A stretch of DNA of 33,942 nt from RGIG5612 sp963591145 (GTDB lineage Bacteria; Bacillota; Clostridia; Lachnospirales; Lachnospiraceae): positions 1-33,942 of the forward strand of contig CAVARE010000049.1 in NCBI GenBank assembly GCA_963591145.1, in the 5' to 3' direction. Positions 22,610-30,657 of this stretch are shown one piece after another. Below the pieces are notes generated by a model. That model was given only the letters and a program-made list of their open reading frames with translations, searched no databases and was not told the DNA's origin. The translations under genes were made by a program, and so were the position numbers. Position 1 is the stretch's first letter, and the number at the start of each line of letters is the position of its first letter.

Positions 22610-23494
22610 ATGGCTAAATTATTATTGGGAAAAGAAGTCACTTCATCAATAAATGAACAGCTGCAGATACGAACAGAAAAACTAAAGAAGCAGGGCATTA
22701 TACCGAGGCTCGCAATCGTAAGATGTGGTGAGAACCCTTCGGATATGGCCTATGAGCGGGGCGCGATGAACCGCGCCGGGCTCATAGGAGTTGAAGTAAA
22801 GCAGATTGTTATGCCTGCAAATGTAAAAAAAGAAGAGCTGTTAGGAGTGATTGATGAAATTAATCAGGACGGCTCTGTTCATGGCTGCCTGCTTCTAAGG
22901 CCGCTTCCTTCACATTTAAGGGACAGCCAGGATGAGATCTGCAACCAGTTATTGCCGCAGAAGGATGTTGACTGCATGACAGATCTGTCAAATGCTGGTG
23001 TATTTATGGGCAAGAAGCTGGGCTTTGAACCCTGCACAGCTAGGGCATGTATTGAAATATTAGACCATTATGGCATTGACTGCGCTGGGAAGAATGCAGT
23101 CGTTATAGGCCGCAGCCTTGTAATCGGAAGACCAGTGGCGATGATGCTGATGCATAAGAATGCTACCGTGACCATTTGCCATACTAAGACTAAGGACATT
23201 GCCGGGATTGCAGCAAATGCAGATATCATAATTACCTGCGCCGGCGTACTGGGCAGCTTGACCCGCGATTTTGTCAGGCCAGGACAGATAATCATAGATG
23301 TATCGGTTAACTGGGATGAAAATAAGATTAATTCCAAGGGAACTAAGGGCGCCATGGCGGGAGATGCGGTATTTGAAGATGTTGAACCGATAGTCGGTGC
23401 GATTACACCGGTTCCTGGGGGAGTAGGAGCCGTTACCACATCTGTACTTATAAGCCATGTTGTAGAAGCCGCTGAAAGATCCCGCTTACAATAA
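22610..23494 (+). CDS. folD: Methylene-THF dehydrogenase (FolD family), probably lacking cyclohydrolase activity
   Basis: The 294-residue protein has the FolD fold: the nucleotide-binding segment VVIGRSLVIGRPVAMMLMHK, KDVDCMTDLSNAGVF, and the end motif ITPVPGGVGAVTTSVL. In standard bifunctional FolD the motif after Tyr reads Y-x-x-x-K, and the Lys drives cyclohydrolase chemistry. Here Tyr48 is followed by ERGA, so Ala52 stands where Lys is expected. The conserved Gln of VQLPLP is also gone (LLLRPLP). The Asp of KDVD is kept. Together with the cyclohydrolase-like gene just upstream, this suggests a dehydrogenase-only enzyme. TAAAGGAGATTTAA precedes the ATG. Confidence 0.92.
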   Translation: MAKLLLGKEVTSSINEQLQIRTEKLKKQGIIPRLAIVRCGENPSDMAYERGAMNRAGLIGVEVKQIVMPANVKKEELLGVIDEINQDGSVHGCLLLRPLPSHLRDSQDEICNQLLPQKDVDCMTDLSNAGVFMGKKLGFEPCTARACIEILDHYGIDCAGKNAVVIGRSLVIGRPVAMMLMHKNATVTICHTKTKDIAGIAANADIIITCAGVLGSLTRDFVRPGQIIIDVSVNWDENKINSKGTKGAMAGDAVFEDVEPIVGAITPVPGGVGAVTTSVLISHVVEAAERSRLQ

Positions 23495-23501
23495 TTATTT
23501 G

Positions 23502-23531
23502 TTGACTTTTTTTGATTCGTGTGTATATAAT
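23502..23531 (+). promoter_or_regulatory. Sigma-A promoter for rho
   Basis: TTGACT (23502-23507) and a perfect TATAAT (23526-23531) are 18 bases apart. Transcription would begin near 23538 and leave a leader of about 95 bases. The leader contains a short stem (TCGAAG with CTTCGA) and ends with the ribosome binding site GAGGG. It is among the clearest promoters in the window. Confidence 0.7.
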
Positions 23532-23632
23532 CACCGTCGAAGAAATCTAAATATTATCACTTCGATAATTTATTCCATGATTGTTTGTGTTGATTAACTA
23601 TTTTTAGAGTATAGAGGAATACACGAGGGTTT

Positions 23633-25435
23633 ATGAGAGAAAAACTTAATTCGCTCCCATTAGCAGAGCTGAGAGAAATTGCTAAAACAAATGGTCTGAA
23701 GGGTGTATCAGGTCTAAAAAAGGCGGAGCTGGTGGACCGTTTGATGGTAATGGCTGAGGAGCAGAAGAGAAATGAAGAAATAGCAGCCAAGGCAGTAAGT
23801 AAGGCTCAGACAGATGTAAAAAAGAATGATGAAAATGATGCAGGGTCCAAGAAATCTGATACTGCAGCAAGAAGAACCACGGCATTAAAGAAAGGTGCTG
23901 AGGCGGCAAGAAAGAACGAAGCATCTAAGAAAGGTACTGAATCTGCAGAAAACAGCAAGGCTGCTGCGGCACATACGATCATATCTAAGGAAAAGAGTCA
24001 GATATCATCTGACAGCAGATCCAGATCAGAAGCAGCAGATAAAAATGCCATGAGCAAGGCTTCGTCAAGATTGAGAGCCAAAACCCCGGCAAAGCCTGTT
24101 CCGGTTGCTGCATTAAATAAGAAAATTTCTGATACAGCGGTTGCTGACGTTGAAGCTAAAATGGATGCTCAGTTTAAGCCGGAGGTTAAGACTGAAGCCA
24201 TAACACTGACAGAAGGAATAAAGGAAGCAGAGCCTGCAGAGAGAACAGAAGAGGAGCTGATCGAAAGAGCCCTGAGAGAAGCTAAGGAAGAAGAGACCAG
24301 ACTCGATTCGGGAATAGTAGCCCATGGAATCCTGGAAGTATTAAGCGACGGCTATGGATTTATCAGGAGTGATAATTATCTCTCGGGAGAAAACGATGTT
24401 TATGTATCCCCATCGCAGATCAAGAAATTCTCCCTGAGAACAGGCGACATGCTGATGGGTAAGGTGCGAATCAAAACCCAGAATGAGAAATTTGGAGCAC
24501 TGTTAAGACTGGACAGAGTTAACGGAGTCCTTCCGATAGAGGTAGAAAAGAGAAGAAATTTCGAGGATCTTACACCTATTTTCCCGAATGAGAGATTAAG
24601 ACTCGAGCAGGTAGGCGAAAAAAACATTGCCATGAGAGTATTTGACCTGATCTCACCTATTGGAAAGGGGCAGAGAGGCATGATCGTATCGCCTCCTAAG
24701 GCAGGCAAGACTACCCTCCTTAAGGGCGTAGCCCATTCTATTCAGAAGAATAACCCTGAGGTACATATTCTGATTCTTCTTATTGATGAGAGACCTGAGG
24801 AAGTTACCGATATAAGAGAGAGCATAGTAGGGGAAAATGTTGAGGTGATTTATTCAACATTTGACGAGCTCCCGGAGCACCATAAGAGAGTATCGGAGAT
24901 GGTGATTGAGAGAGCGAAAAGGCTTGTTGAGATGGGTCGCGACGTCATAATACTTCTTGACAGTATTACAAGGCTTGCGAGGGCTTATAATCTCCTGGTT
25001 CCTCCTAGCGGACGAACCTTATCAGGCGGTCTGGATCCGGCAGCACTTCATATGCCTAAGAGATTCTTCGGCGCAGCAAGAAATATACGTGAGGGTGGCA
25101 GCCTTACGATACTTGCTACCGCGCTTGTGGATACAGGCAGTAAGATGGATGATGTTGTATATGAAGAGTTCAAGGGTACGGGTAATATGGAACTTATCCT
25201 TGACAGAAAGCTGCAGGAGAAGAGGGTATTCCCGGCCATTGATATTGCCAAGTCAGGAACCAGAAGAGACGATCTCTTATTAAGACCTGAGGAGCAGGAG
25301 GCTGCATATATCATTCATAAGGCCACAGGTGGTCTTAAGGCAGAGGAAGCAACAGAGAAGATACTGGATCTGTTTGTAAGAACAAGGACAAATAGTGAAT
25401 TTATAGAGAAGATACGAGGCAATAAATACTTTTAA
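23633..25435 (+). CDS. rho: Transcription termination factor Rho with long N-terminal insert
   Basis: The 600-residue RNA helicase ends untranslated transcripts. Residues 4-46 form the SAP-like Rho N-domain (LAELREIAKTNGLKGVSG). Residues 47 to about 225 are a low-complexity Ala/Lys/Ser/Glu-rich insert absent from the roughly 420-residue E. coli protein. The RNA-binding cold-shock-like domain follows (GILEVLSDGYGFIR, from about residue 231), then the ATPase with Walker A PPKAGKTT at 354-361, ILLIDERPEEV, and the Q- and R-loop regions. The insert is probably disordered and adds RNA-binding charge. A strong promoter lies upstream, and rpmE follows 128 bases on. Confidence 0.97.
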   Translation: MREKLNSLPLAELREIAKTNGLKGVSGLKKAELVDRLMVMAEEQKRNEEIAAKAVSKAQTDVKKNDENDAGSKKSDTAARRTTALKKGAEAARKNEASKKGTESAENSKAAAAHTIISKEKSQISSDSRSRSEAADKNAMSKASSRLRAKTPAKPVPVAALNKKISDTAVADVEAKMDAQFKPEVKTEAITLTEGIKEAEPAERTEEELIERALREAKEEETRLDSGIVAHGILEVLSDGYGFIRSDNYLSGENDVYVSPSQIKKFSLRTGDMLMGKVRIKTQNEKFGALLRLDRVNGVLPIEVEKRRNFEDLTPIFPNERLRLEQVGEKNIAMRVFDLISPIGKGQRGMIVSPPKAGKTTLLKGVAHSIQKNNPEVHILILLIDERPEEVTDIRESIVGENVEVIYSTFDELPEHHKRVSEMVIERAKRLVEMGRDVIILLDSITRLARAYNLLVPPSGRTLSGGLDPAALHMPKRFFGAARNIREGGSLTILATALVDTGSKMDDVVYEEFKGTGNMELILDRKLQEKRVFPAIDIAKSGTRRDDLLLRPEEQEAAYIIHKATGGLKAEEATEKILDLFVRTRTNSEFIEKIRGNKYF

Positions 25436-25563
25436 TGCTTGATAGTTAAGAATAATTATGATAAGCTGATACAGCTTGTCTGGGTGCCTTGAAGATCAGG
25501 CATTCGATAAAATAATAATTTTCGAAGAGTTAAAAGTTTTTCGATTCAAAATGAGGTGAAAAA

Positions 25564-25770
25564 ATGAGAGAAAGTGTACAGCCAACATATTATGAGGCAA
25601 CAGTTACATGCAACTGCGGTAACGTATTTACAGTAGGATCAACTAAGTCAGAGATCCACGTAGAAATTTGTTCAAAGTGTCATTCATTCTTCACAGGCCA
25701 GCAGAAAGCTTCTAAGGCTCGTGGTCGTGTTGAAATGTTTAACAAAAAATATGGTGTTACACAGAAGTAG
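25564..25770 (+). CDS. rpmE: 50S ribosomal protein L31, zinc-binding type
   Basis: The 68-residue protein begins MRESVQPTYYEATVTCNCGN and carries the zinc-site Cys residues in TCNCG and EICSKCHSF. L31 bridges the 50S central protuberance and the 30S head. The rho-rpmE order is common in Firmicutes. The 128-base gap before it holds small stems only, plus a weak promoter-like pair (TTGAAG at 25489 and AATAAT at 25511). A strong terminator follows. Confidence 0.97.
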   Translation: MRESVQPTYYEATVTCNCGNVFTVGSTKSEIHVEICSKCHSFFTGQQKASKARGRVEMFNKKYGVTQK

Positions 25771-25783
25771 CAAACTGTATATG

Positions 25784-25812
25784 AGGCTGAACTTTGTTCA
25801 GCCTGTTTTTTT
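25784..25812 (+). terminator. Intrinsic terminator after rpmE
   Basis: AGGCTGAA (25784-25791) pairs perfectly with TTCAGCCT (25797-25804) around a five-base loop, then one G and seven T. This is a textbook Rho-independent terminator and ends the rho-rpmE transcript. Confidence 0.92.
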
Positions 25813-25838
25813 AATGCAAGGGTGAGAGCCCTTGCATT
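25813..25838 (+). terminator. Second hairpin directly after the rpmE terminator
   Basis: A ten-pair stem, centred on ATGCAAGGG pairing with CCCTTGCAT, closes a TGAGAG loop and is followed by a short T run. It begins 1 base after the T run of the first terminator, so it may be a back-up terminator. Another tight stem, GCTGCC with GGCAGC around GGCA, follows at 25857-25872 before the DUF1385 gene. Confidence 0.6.
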
Positions 25839-25898
25839 TTACGTGTTAGTGGTGACGCTGCCGGCAGGCAGCATGCGTGTTCATACAAGGAGATAAGA

Positions 25899-26930
25899 AT
25901 GAGATCATGTAATATGGGAGGTCAGGCTGTAATCGAAGGCGTAATGATGCGCTACAGGAATAATGTAGCTGTATCAGTAAGAAAGCCGGATGGCAGCATA
26001 CGAGTAGGATGTATGAAATATGCCAGCGCAACATCCAAACATCCATTTCTGAAATGGCCATTAGTTAGAGGCGTTGTCTCATTTGTTGACTCGCTGGTGC
26101 TGGGCATTAAGACTCTTATGTATTCAGCCAGCATATTTGAAGAAGAGGCAGATGAGAAGGATAAGACAGAAGAAAAAAGATCAGAGGTCGTCTCGGAATC
26201 ATTAGAAAAGAAAGAGACCTCCAAGGGTGAGGCTGCATTAATGACGGGTACAGTGGTATTCTCTCTGGCGCTTTCAATAGTATTATTTGTTCTGCTTCCA
26301 TACTTGGTATCCTCATGGATAACCAGCATATCAGATTCAACAGTACTGCTGGCAGTAGTCGAAGGAATCATTAAGGTAGGCATCTTCATCGGATATCTTG
26401 CGGTTATATCACTGATGCCTGATATAAGAAGAACCTATATGTATCACGGCTCTGAACATAAATGTATTAACTGCATAGAATCGGGTCTGGACCTGACGGT
26501 TGACAATGTCATGAAATCGTCCAAGGAGCATCGCAGGTGCGGAACCAGCTTCCTGTTCTTCGTCGTACTTATAAGCATCATATTCTGTATGTTCATAAGA
26601 GTTAAGACATGGTGGCTGAGACTGGTTATAAGACTTCTTATAATCCCGCTTGTGGCAGGCGTATCCTATGAATTCATACAGTGGGCAGGAAATACAGACA
26701 AGAAGATCGCATATTACCTCAGTAAGCCGGGTCTGTGGATGCAGGCACTTACAACCAAGGAGCCGACAGCTGATATGGTAGAGGTAGCGATCCAGTCGGT
26801 TGAGCATGTATTTAACTGGAGAAAGTATCTCGAAGATATGAGAAATGATCCGCATTGGAATGACAAGCAGGCATGCAAGAACAGAAAATCATGTGGTGCA
26901 GATCCATATGATATTGAAAATGCCGATTAA
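25899..26930 (+). CDS. DUF1385 family membrane protein
   Basis: The 343-residue protein begins MRSCNMGGQAVIEGVMMRYR, the hallmark of DUF1385 (the YqhQ type in Bacillus). Three or four hydrophobic segments lie around residues 115-170 and 215-255, with a charged stretch (residues 83-108) before them. Conserved-looking MYHGSEHKCINCIE and HRRCGTSFLF contain His and Cys residues that could bind metal. It is usually found beside rpmE, prmC and prfA, as here. Its biochemical role is not established. CAAGGAGATAAGA precedes the ATG. Confidence 0.88.
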   Translation: MRSCNMGGQAVIEGVMMRYRNNVAVSVRKPDGSIRVGCMKYASATSKHPFLKWPLVRGVVSFVDSLVLGIKTLMYSASIFEEEADEKDKTEEKRSEVVSESLEKKETSKGEAALMTGTVVFSLALSIVLFVLLPYLVSSWITSISDSTVLLAVVEGIIKVGIFIGYLAVISLMPDIRRTYMYHGSEHKCINCIESGLDLTVDNVMKSSKEHRRCGTSFLFFVVLISIIFCMFIRVKTWWLRLVIRLLIIPLVAGVSYEFIQWAGNTDKKIAYYLSKPGLWMQALTTKEPTADMVEVAIQSVEHVFNWRKYLEDMRNDPHWNDKQACKNRKSCGADPYDIENAD

Positions 26931-26998
26931 GACCAATGTCCGTTGTGAAGCCGGGCTTTGGCAAATCAGCGGAAGATATACAGAGATGACATTTCCCC

Positions 26999-27020
26999 TG
27001 GCTGAGGGATAATTCAGCCA
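26999..27020 (+). other. Hairpin in the DUF1385-prmC gap
   Basis: TGGCTGA (26999-27005) pairs perfectly with TCAGCCA (27014-27020) around an eight-base loop. A smaller stem, AGCC with GGCT, follows at 27024-27037. No long T run follows either. They probably belong to the mRNA between DUF1385 and prmC; role unknown. Confidence 0.35.
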
Positions 27021-27062
27021 TATAGCCTTTTGAGGCTTCTATATAAAGGACAGGAAAAATAA

Positions 27063-27998
27063 ATGACCTTAGAAGAATTATATAAACAAGGAACAGCGAC
27101 ACTTAAGGAGGCAGGCATAGAGAATCCCTCTGTAGATGCCTTCTATTTGCTGGAATATGCAGCAGGAATAGACAAGAAGAAATACCTGCTATTCAAGGAG
27201 CAGAAGGTAAGCGAGCTTAATATTAAGCAGTATACAGATCTGATCGAGAAGAGAACCACGCGCATCCCGTATCAGTATATAACGGGAAGGGCGGATTTCG
27301 CAGGATTGACATTCGAGGTCAACGAGCATGTATTGATACCGAGGTTAGATACCGAGATCTTATTCGAGCAGGCATTAAGAAAGCTTAAACACAGAGCCTA
27401 TGTGCTGGATCTGTGCACGGGCTCCGGTGCACTGGGAATCGCGCTTAAGAGATATAGGCCGGACATTCACATGGTCATGAGTGATATATCAGTAGAAGCG
27501 CTGGATGTGGCAAATGCAAATGTCGGACATAACCATATGAGTGTGGCTGAAAAGACAGGCCAGGCCAATGATCCTGACGATCTCATATATGGCTATGATC
27601 TGTTCTATAACATCAGGCTGATCCAGAGCGATCTGTTCGATAATATGGCAGCAGATGAGTCGGAGGTTTCAGAGGATAAGACATTGACAGGCAGGTTCGA
27701 TGTTATCGTATCTAATCCGCCATATGTCACAAATGCCGAATATGAAGAGCTGATGCCGGAGGTGAAAAACCATGAACCTAAGCTGGCTCTTACAGCAGGT
27801 GAGGATGGCCTTGATATGTATAGAAGAATAGCAGCGGATGCGCCTAAGTTTCTTACAGATGAAGGCGTGCTGTTATTAGAAATCGGATGCAGCCAGGCAG
27901 AAGCAGTATCAGAGCTGCTTAAGGAAAATGGTTTCAAGGATATTACAGTTGTTAAGGATCTGGCAGAATTAGACAGAGTCATCATATGCCATAAGTGA
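27063..27998 (+). CDS. prmC: Release factor glutamine methyltransferase PrmC
   Basis: The 311-residue SAM-dependent enzyme methylates the Gln of the GGQ motif in release factors. The N-terminal substrate-binding helices are followed by the SAM motif VLDLCTGSG (residues 114-122) and the catalytic NPPY (218-221). About 35 extra residues around 157-205, between the SAM strands and the NPPY, make it longer than the usual 280. Its substrate, RF1, is encoded next, an expected pairing. ATAAAGGACAGGAAAAATAA precedes the ATG. Confidence 0.96.
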   Translation: MTLEELYKQGTATLKEAGIENPSVDAFYLLEYAAGIDKKKYLLFKEQKVSELNIKQYTDLIEKRTTRIPYQYITGRADFAGLTFEVNEHVLIPRLDTEILFEQALRKLKHRAYVLDLCTGSGALGIALKRYRPDIHMVMSDISVEALDVANANVGHNHMSVAEKTGQANDPDDLIYGYDLFYNIRLIQSDLFDNMAADESEVSEDKTLTGRFDVIVSNPPYVTNAEYEELMPEVKNHEPKLALTAGEDGLDMYRRIAADAPKFLTDEGVLLLEIGCSQAEAVSELLKENGFKDITVVKDLAELDRVIICHK

Positions 27999-28016
27999 CG
28001 GCAGGAAATGAACGTA

Positions 28017-28060
28017 TGTCAGATGTTCGACAAATGACGTTTAACGTCGAACATTTGACA
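28017..28060 (+). other. Long 15-pair inverted repeat in the prmC-prfA gap
   Basis: TGTCAGATGTTCGAC (28017-28031) pairs with GTCGAACATTTGACA (28046-28060), 15 consecutive pairs with one G-U, around a 14-base loop. No T run follows. It could be an mRNA processing or stability element or, as DNA, a protein-binding palindrome. No further copy was found by eye in this window. Confidence 0.6.
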
Positions 28061-28111
28061 CACAAGGTTTCACAAATATGATGATAAGCAGCAGAAAGCC
28101 AGGAGATAAAG

Positions 28112-29185
28112 ATGTTTGATAAATTAGAATCGATAGAGAAAAGATATGCGGAGGTTCTTCAGGAGCTCTCAAGCCCTGATGTGGCTAATGATCAGAATCA
28201 TTTCAAGAAGCTTATGAAGGAGCAGAGCGATCTGGCACCAATAGTTGAAAGCTACCGCAAATATAAAGCAGCCAAGCAGACTATAGATGACAGCCTTGAG
28301 ATCCTCGAGACAGAAAATGATGAGGAAATGAGAGAGCTGGCTAAGGAAGAGCTGGCTGAGGCTAAGAAGGATTTAGAGGAAATAGAGGGTATTCTTAAGA
28401 TTCAGCTCCTTCCTAAGGATGAAAATGATGACAAGAATGTTGTAATGGAGATAAGAGCCGGCGCAGGCGGAGATGAAGCAGCATTATTTGCCGCAGAATT
28501 ATATAGAATGTATTGCAGATTTGCCGAGCTTAATGGCTGGAAGACAGAGCTGGTTTCATTTAATGAGATGGGACTGGGCGGCATGAAGGAAGTTGTATTC
28601 ATGATCAACGGCCAGGGCGCATATTCTAAGCTTAAATACGAGAGCGGCGTTCATCGTGTACAGCGTGTTCCGGTAACAGAATCAGGCGGACGTATCCATA
28701 CATCAACAGCTACAGTTGCCGTAATGCCTGAGGCAGAGGATGTGGATGTTCATATTGATATGAACGACTGCAAGTTCGATGTATTCAGAGCATCAGGAAA
28801 CGGTGGTCAGTGTGTTAATACAACTGACTCTGCAGTTCGTCTTACCCATATTCCGACAGGTATCGTAATTTCCTGTCAGGATGAGAAGTCACAGCTCAAG
28901 AATAAGGACAAGGCTCTTAAGGTACTGAAATCCAGACTATACGATCTGGAGCTTCAGAAGAAGCAGGCAGCAGAGGCAGCCGAGAGAAAGAGTCAGGTAG
29001 GAACCGGTGACAGATCTGAGAAGATTAAGACATATAATTTCCCGGAAAATCGTGTTACAGATCACAGAATCAAGTTTACGACATACAAGCTGGCCAGCAT
29101 ATTAGATGGCGATCTCTTCGAACTGATAGATAACTGCATTGCAGCAGACCAGGCGGCTAAGCTGTCCGCGCAGTCGGAGTCGTAA
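28112..29185 (+). CDS. prfA: Peptide chain release factor 1
   Basis: The 357-residue factor ends translation at UAA and UAG. The codon-reading PxT motif is Pro187-Val188-Thr189 (PVTESGGRIHTS), and the catalytic GGQ lies at 231-233 (GNGGQCVNTTDSAVR). The GGQ is followed by Cys where most bacteria have His. The N-terminal coiled-coil is typical. AGCCAGGAGATAAAG precedes the ATG. It follows prmC, whose product methylates it. Confidence 0.97.
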   Translation: MFDKLESIEKRYAEVLQELSSPDVANDQNHFKKLMKEQSDLAPIVESYRKYKAAKQTIDDSLEILETENDEEMRELAKEELAEAKKDLEEIEGILKIQLLPKDENDDKNVVMEIRAGAGGDEAALFAAELYRMYCRFAELNGWKTELVSFNEMGLGGMKEVVFMINGQGAYSKLKYESGVHRVQRVPVTESGGRIHTSTATVAVMPEAEDVDVHIDMNDCKFDVFRASGNGGQCVNTTDSAVRLTHIPTGIVISCQDEKSQLKNKDKALKVLKSRLYDLELQKKQAAEAAERKSQVGTGDRSEKIKTYNFPENRVTDHRIKFTTYKLASILDGDLFELIDNCIAADQAAKLSAQSES

Positions 29186-29259
29186 ATATAGTAGCGATTA
29201 AATGAATTCGATAAAGTTACAATGTGTCACAGGTTATGTTGAAAAATGAAGATTAGTTG

Positions 29260-29351
29260 CCCCGTGCTGGGACGGCGCAGCTCCCTGCGAGAAAACAATC
29301 AGCGTAGGCGTTTTCGAGCAGGGGCTGCACGCCGAGGTTCACAGCACGGGG
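29260..29351 (+). repeat. 92-base structured repeat, copy B
   Basis: This copy forms an almost perfect long arm: P1 CCCCGTGCTG with CAGCACGGGG (10 pairs, extendable to 14), P2 CGGC/GCCG, P3 GCAGCTCCCTGC with GCAGGGGCTGC (11 pairs, one bulge), a tandem G-A step, P4 GAAAAC/GTTTTC and the loop with ATCAGCG. Against copy A, P1 has one swapped pair (G-C to C-G), P3 has three compensatory changes, and P4 has U-G changed to C-G. The element ends 33 bases before the adenosylhomocysteinase start. There is no T run after it. Function unknown. Confidence 0.78.
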
Positions 29352-29384
29352 TGACGTTATAACAAGTGTAATGTGGAGAGAATT

Positions 29385-30623
29385 ATGAGCAATATAAAAG
29401 ACATTAATCTCGCACCGAGCGGACATCAGAAGATCGAGTGGGTCAGAAGAAATTGCCCGCTGTTAAGATCGATGATGGAAGAATATAGCAAGACTCAGCC
29501 ACTTAAGGGTATCAGAGTCGCATTGTCGGTGCATCTTGAGGCTAAGACGGCGCTCCTGTGCCTTACATTGAAGGCTGCAGGTGCCGAGATGTTTGTTACA
29601 GGATCCAATCCGCTGTCAACTCAGGATGATGTGGCAGCAGCATTAGTGGAAGAGGGACTGGAAGTATTTGCATGGTATGGCTGTACAGACGAAGAATATT
29701 ATGCCAATATAAGAGCCGTCCTTGAAAACAACTGCCAGATTATAGTTGATGATGGCGGCGATCTGGTGCATATGCTTCATAACGAGATGCCAGATAAGAT
29801 TCAGTATGTTATCGGCGGATGTGAGGAGACCACCACAGGCATTAACAGATTAAAAGCCATGAACAGGCAGGGCATGCTTAAATTTCCTATGGTCATGGTA
29901 AATGATGCGCAGTGCAAGCATTTCTTCGATAACAGATATGGCACGGGACAGTCAGTATTTGACGGCATCAACAGAACAACGAATCTTATCGTAGCAGGTA
30001 AGGTGGTTGTTGTGGCAGGCTATGGCTGGTGCGGCAAGGGTACCGCCATGAGAGCTAAGGGCTTAGGCGCCAGAGTAATCGTTACCGAGATCGACCCTGT
30101 TAAGGCTATTGAGGCTGTAATGGACGGATTTGACGTTATGCCTATGACAGAGGCGGCTAAAATAGGCGATCTGTTCATCACTGTAACAGGCTGCAGCAAG
30201 GTTATATCAGAGGACGCATTTGCCGTGATGAAGGACGGCGCTATTATGTGCAACGCGGGACATTTCGACGTCGAAGTTGATATGGCACTGCTGCGCAGAA
30301 TTGCGATATCCTCCAGAGAGATGCGTAAGAATATAATGGGTTATGAGATGCCGGACGGCAGATGGCTGCATGTGATCGGCGAGGGCAGGCTGGTCAATCT
30401 GGCAGCAGGCGACGGACATCCGGCTGAGATCATGGACATGAGCTTCGCTATCCAGTTTATGTCAGTAAAATATCTCGTCGAGCACCAGGGCGATTTGAGC
30501 GAGAAGCTTATTAAGGTTCCGGACGAGATCGACAGTCTGGTGGCATACAGGAAACTCGCCATGTTAGGCAAGAAAATAGATGTACTCACAGAAGAGCAGA
30601 AGGAGTACCTTGCAACAGAGTAA
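29385..30623 (+). CDS. ahcY: S-adenosylhomocysteinase family protein, short form
   Basis: The 412-residue protein has the full active-site set of the family: DDGGDL (the Asp), CEETTTGINRL (the Glu), VNDAQCKHFFDNRYG (the Lys and Asp), the NAD-binding GYGWCGKG, and CNAGHFDVEVD. It splits S-adenosylhomocysteine to homocysteine and adenosine. It ends at LTEEQKEYLATE and so lacks the C-terminal tail of mammalian enzymes, like Thermotoga and archaeal forms, some of which prefer S-inosylhomocysteine. I start at ATG 29385 behind GGAGAGAATT; a GTG at 29373 is in frame but less likely. Symbol tentative because the substrate is not certain. Confidence 0.88.
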   Translation: MSNIKDINLAPSGHQKIEWVRRNCPLLRSMMEEYSKTQPLKGIRVALSVHLEAKTALLCLTLKAAGAEMFVTGSNPLSTQDDVAAALVEEGLEVFAWYGCTDEEYYANIRAVLENNCQIIVDDGGDLVHMLHNEMPDKIQYVIGGCEETTTGINRLKAMNRQGMLKFPMVMVNDAQCKHFFDNRYGTGQSVFDGINRTTNLIVAGKVVVVAGYGWCGKGTAMRAKGLGARVIVTEIDPVKAIEAVMDGFDVMPMTEAAKIGDLFITVTGCSKVISEDAFAVMKDGAIMCNAGHFDVEVDMALLRRIAISSREMRKNIMGYEMPDGRWLHVIGEGRLVNLAAGDGHPAEIMDMSFAIQFMSVKYLVEHQGDLSEKLIKVPDEIDSLVAYRKLAMLGKKIDVLTEEQKEYLATE

Positions 30624-30657
30624 TTATTAATAGGTTATACATACCGGAGGGAAAATA

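Noticed and set aside
23060..23458. Minus-strand open frame opposite folD
   Set aside because: It is a shadow of a well-supported gene with intact family motifs on the plus strand.
25489..25516. TTGAAG with AATAAT at 16 bases before rpmE as a promoter
   Set aside because: Both boxes are weak and overlap small stems; kept only as a remark under rpmE.
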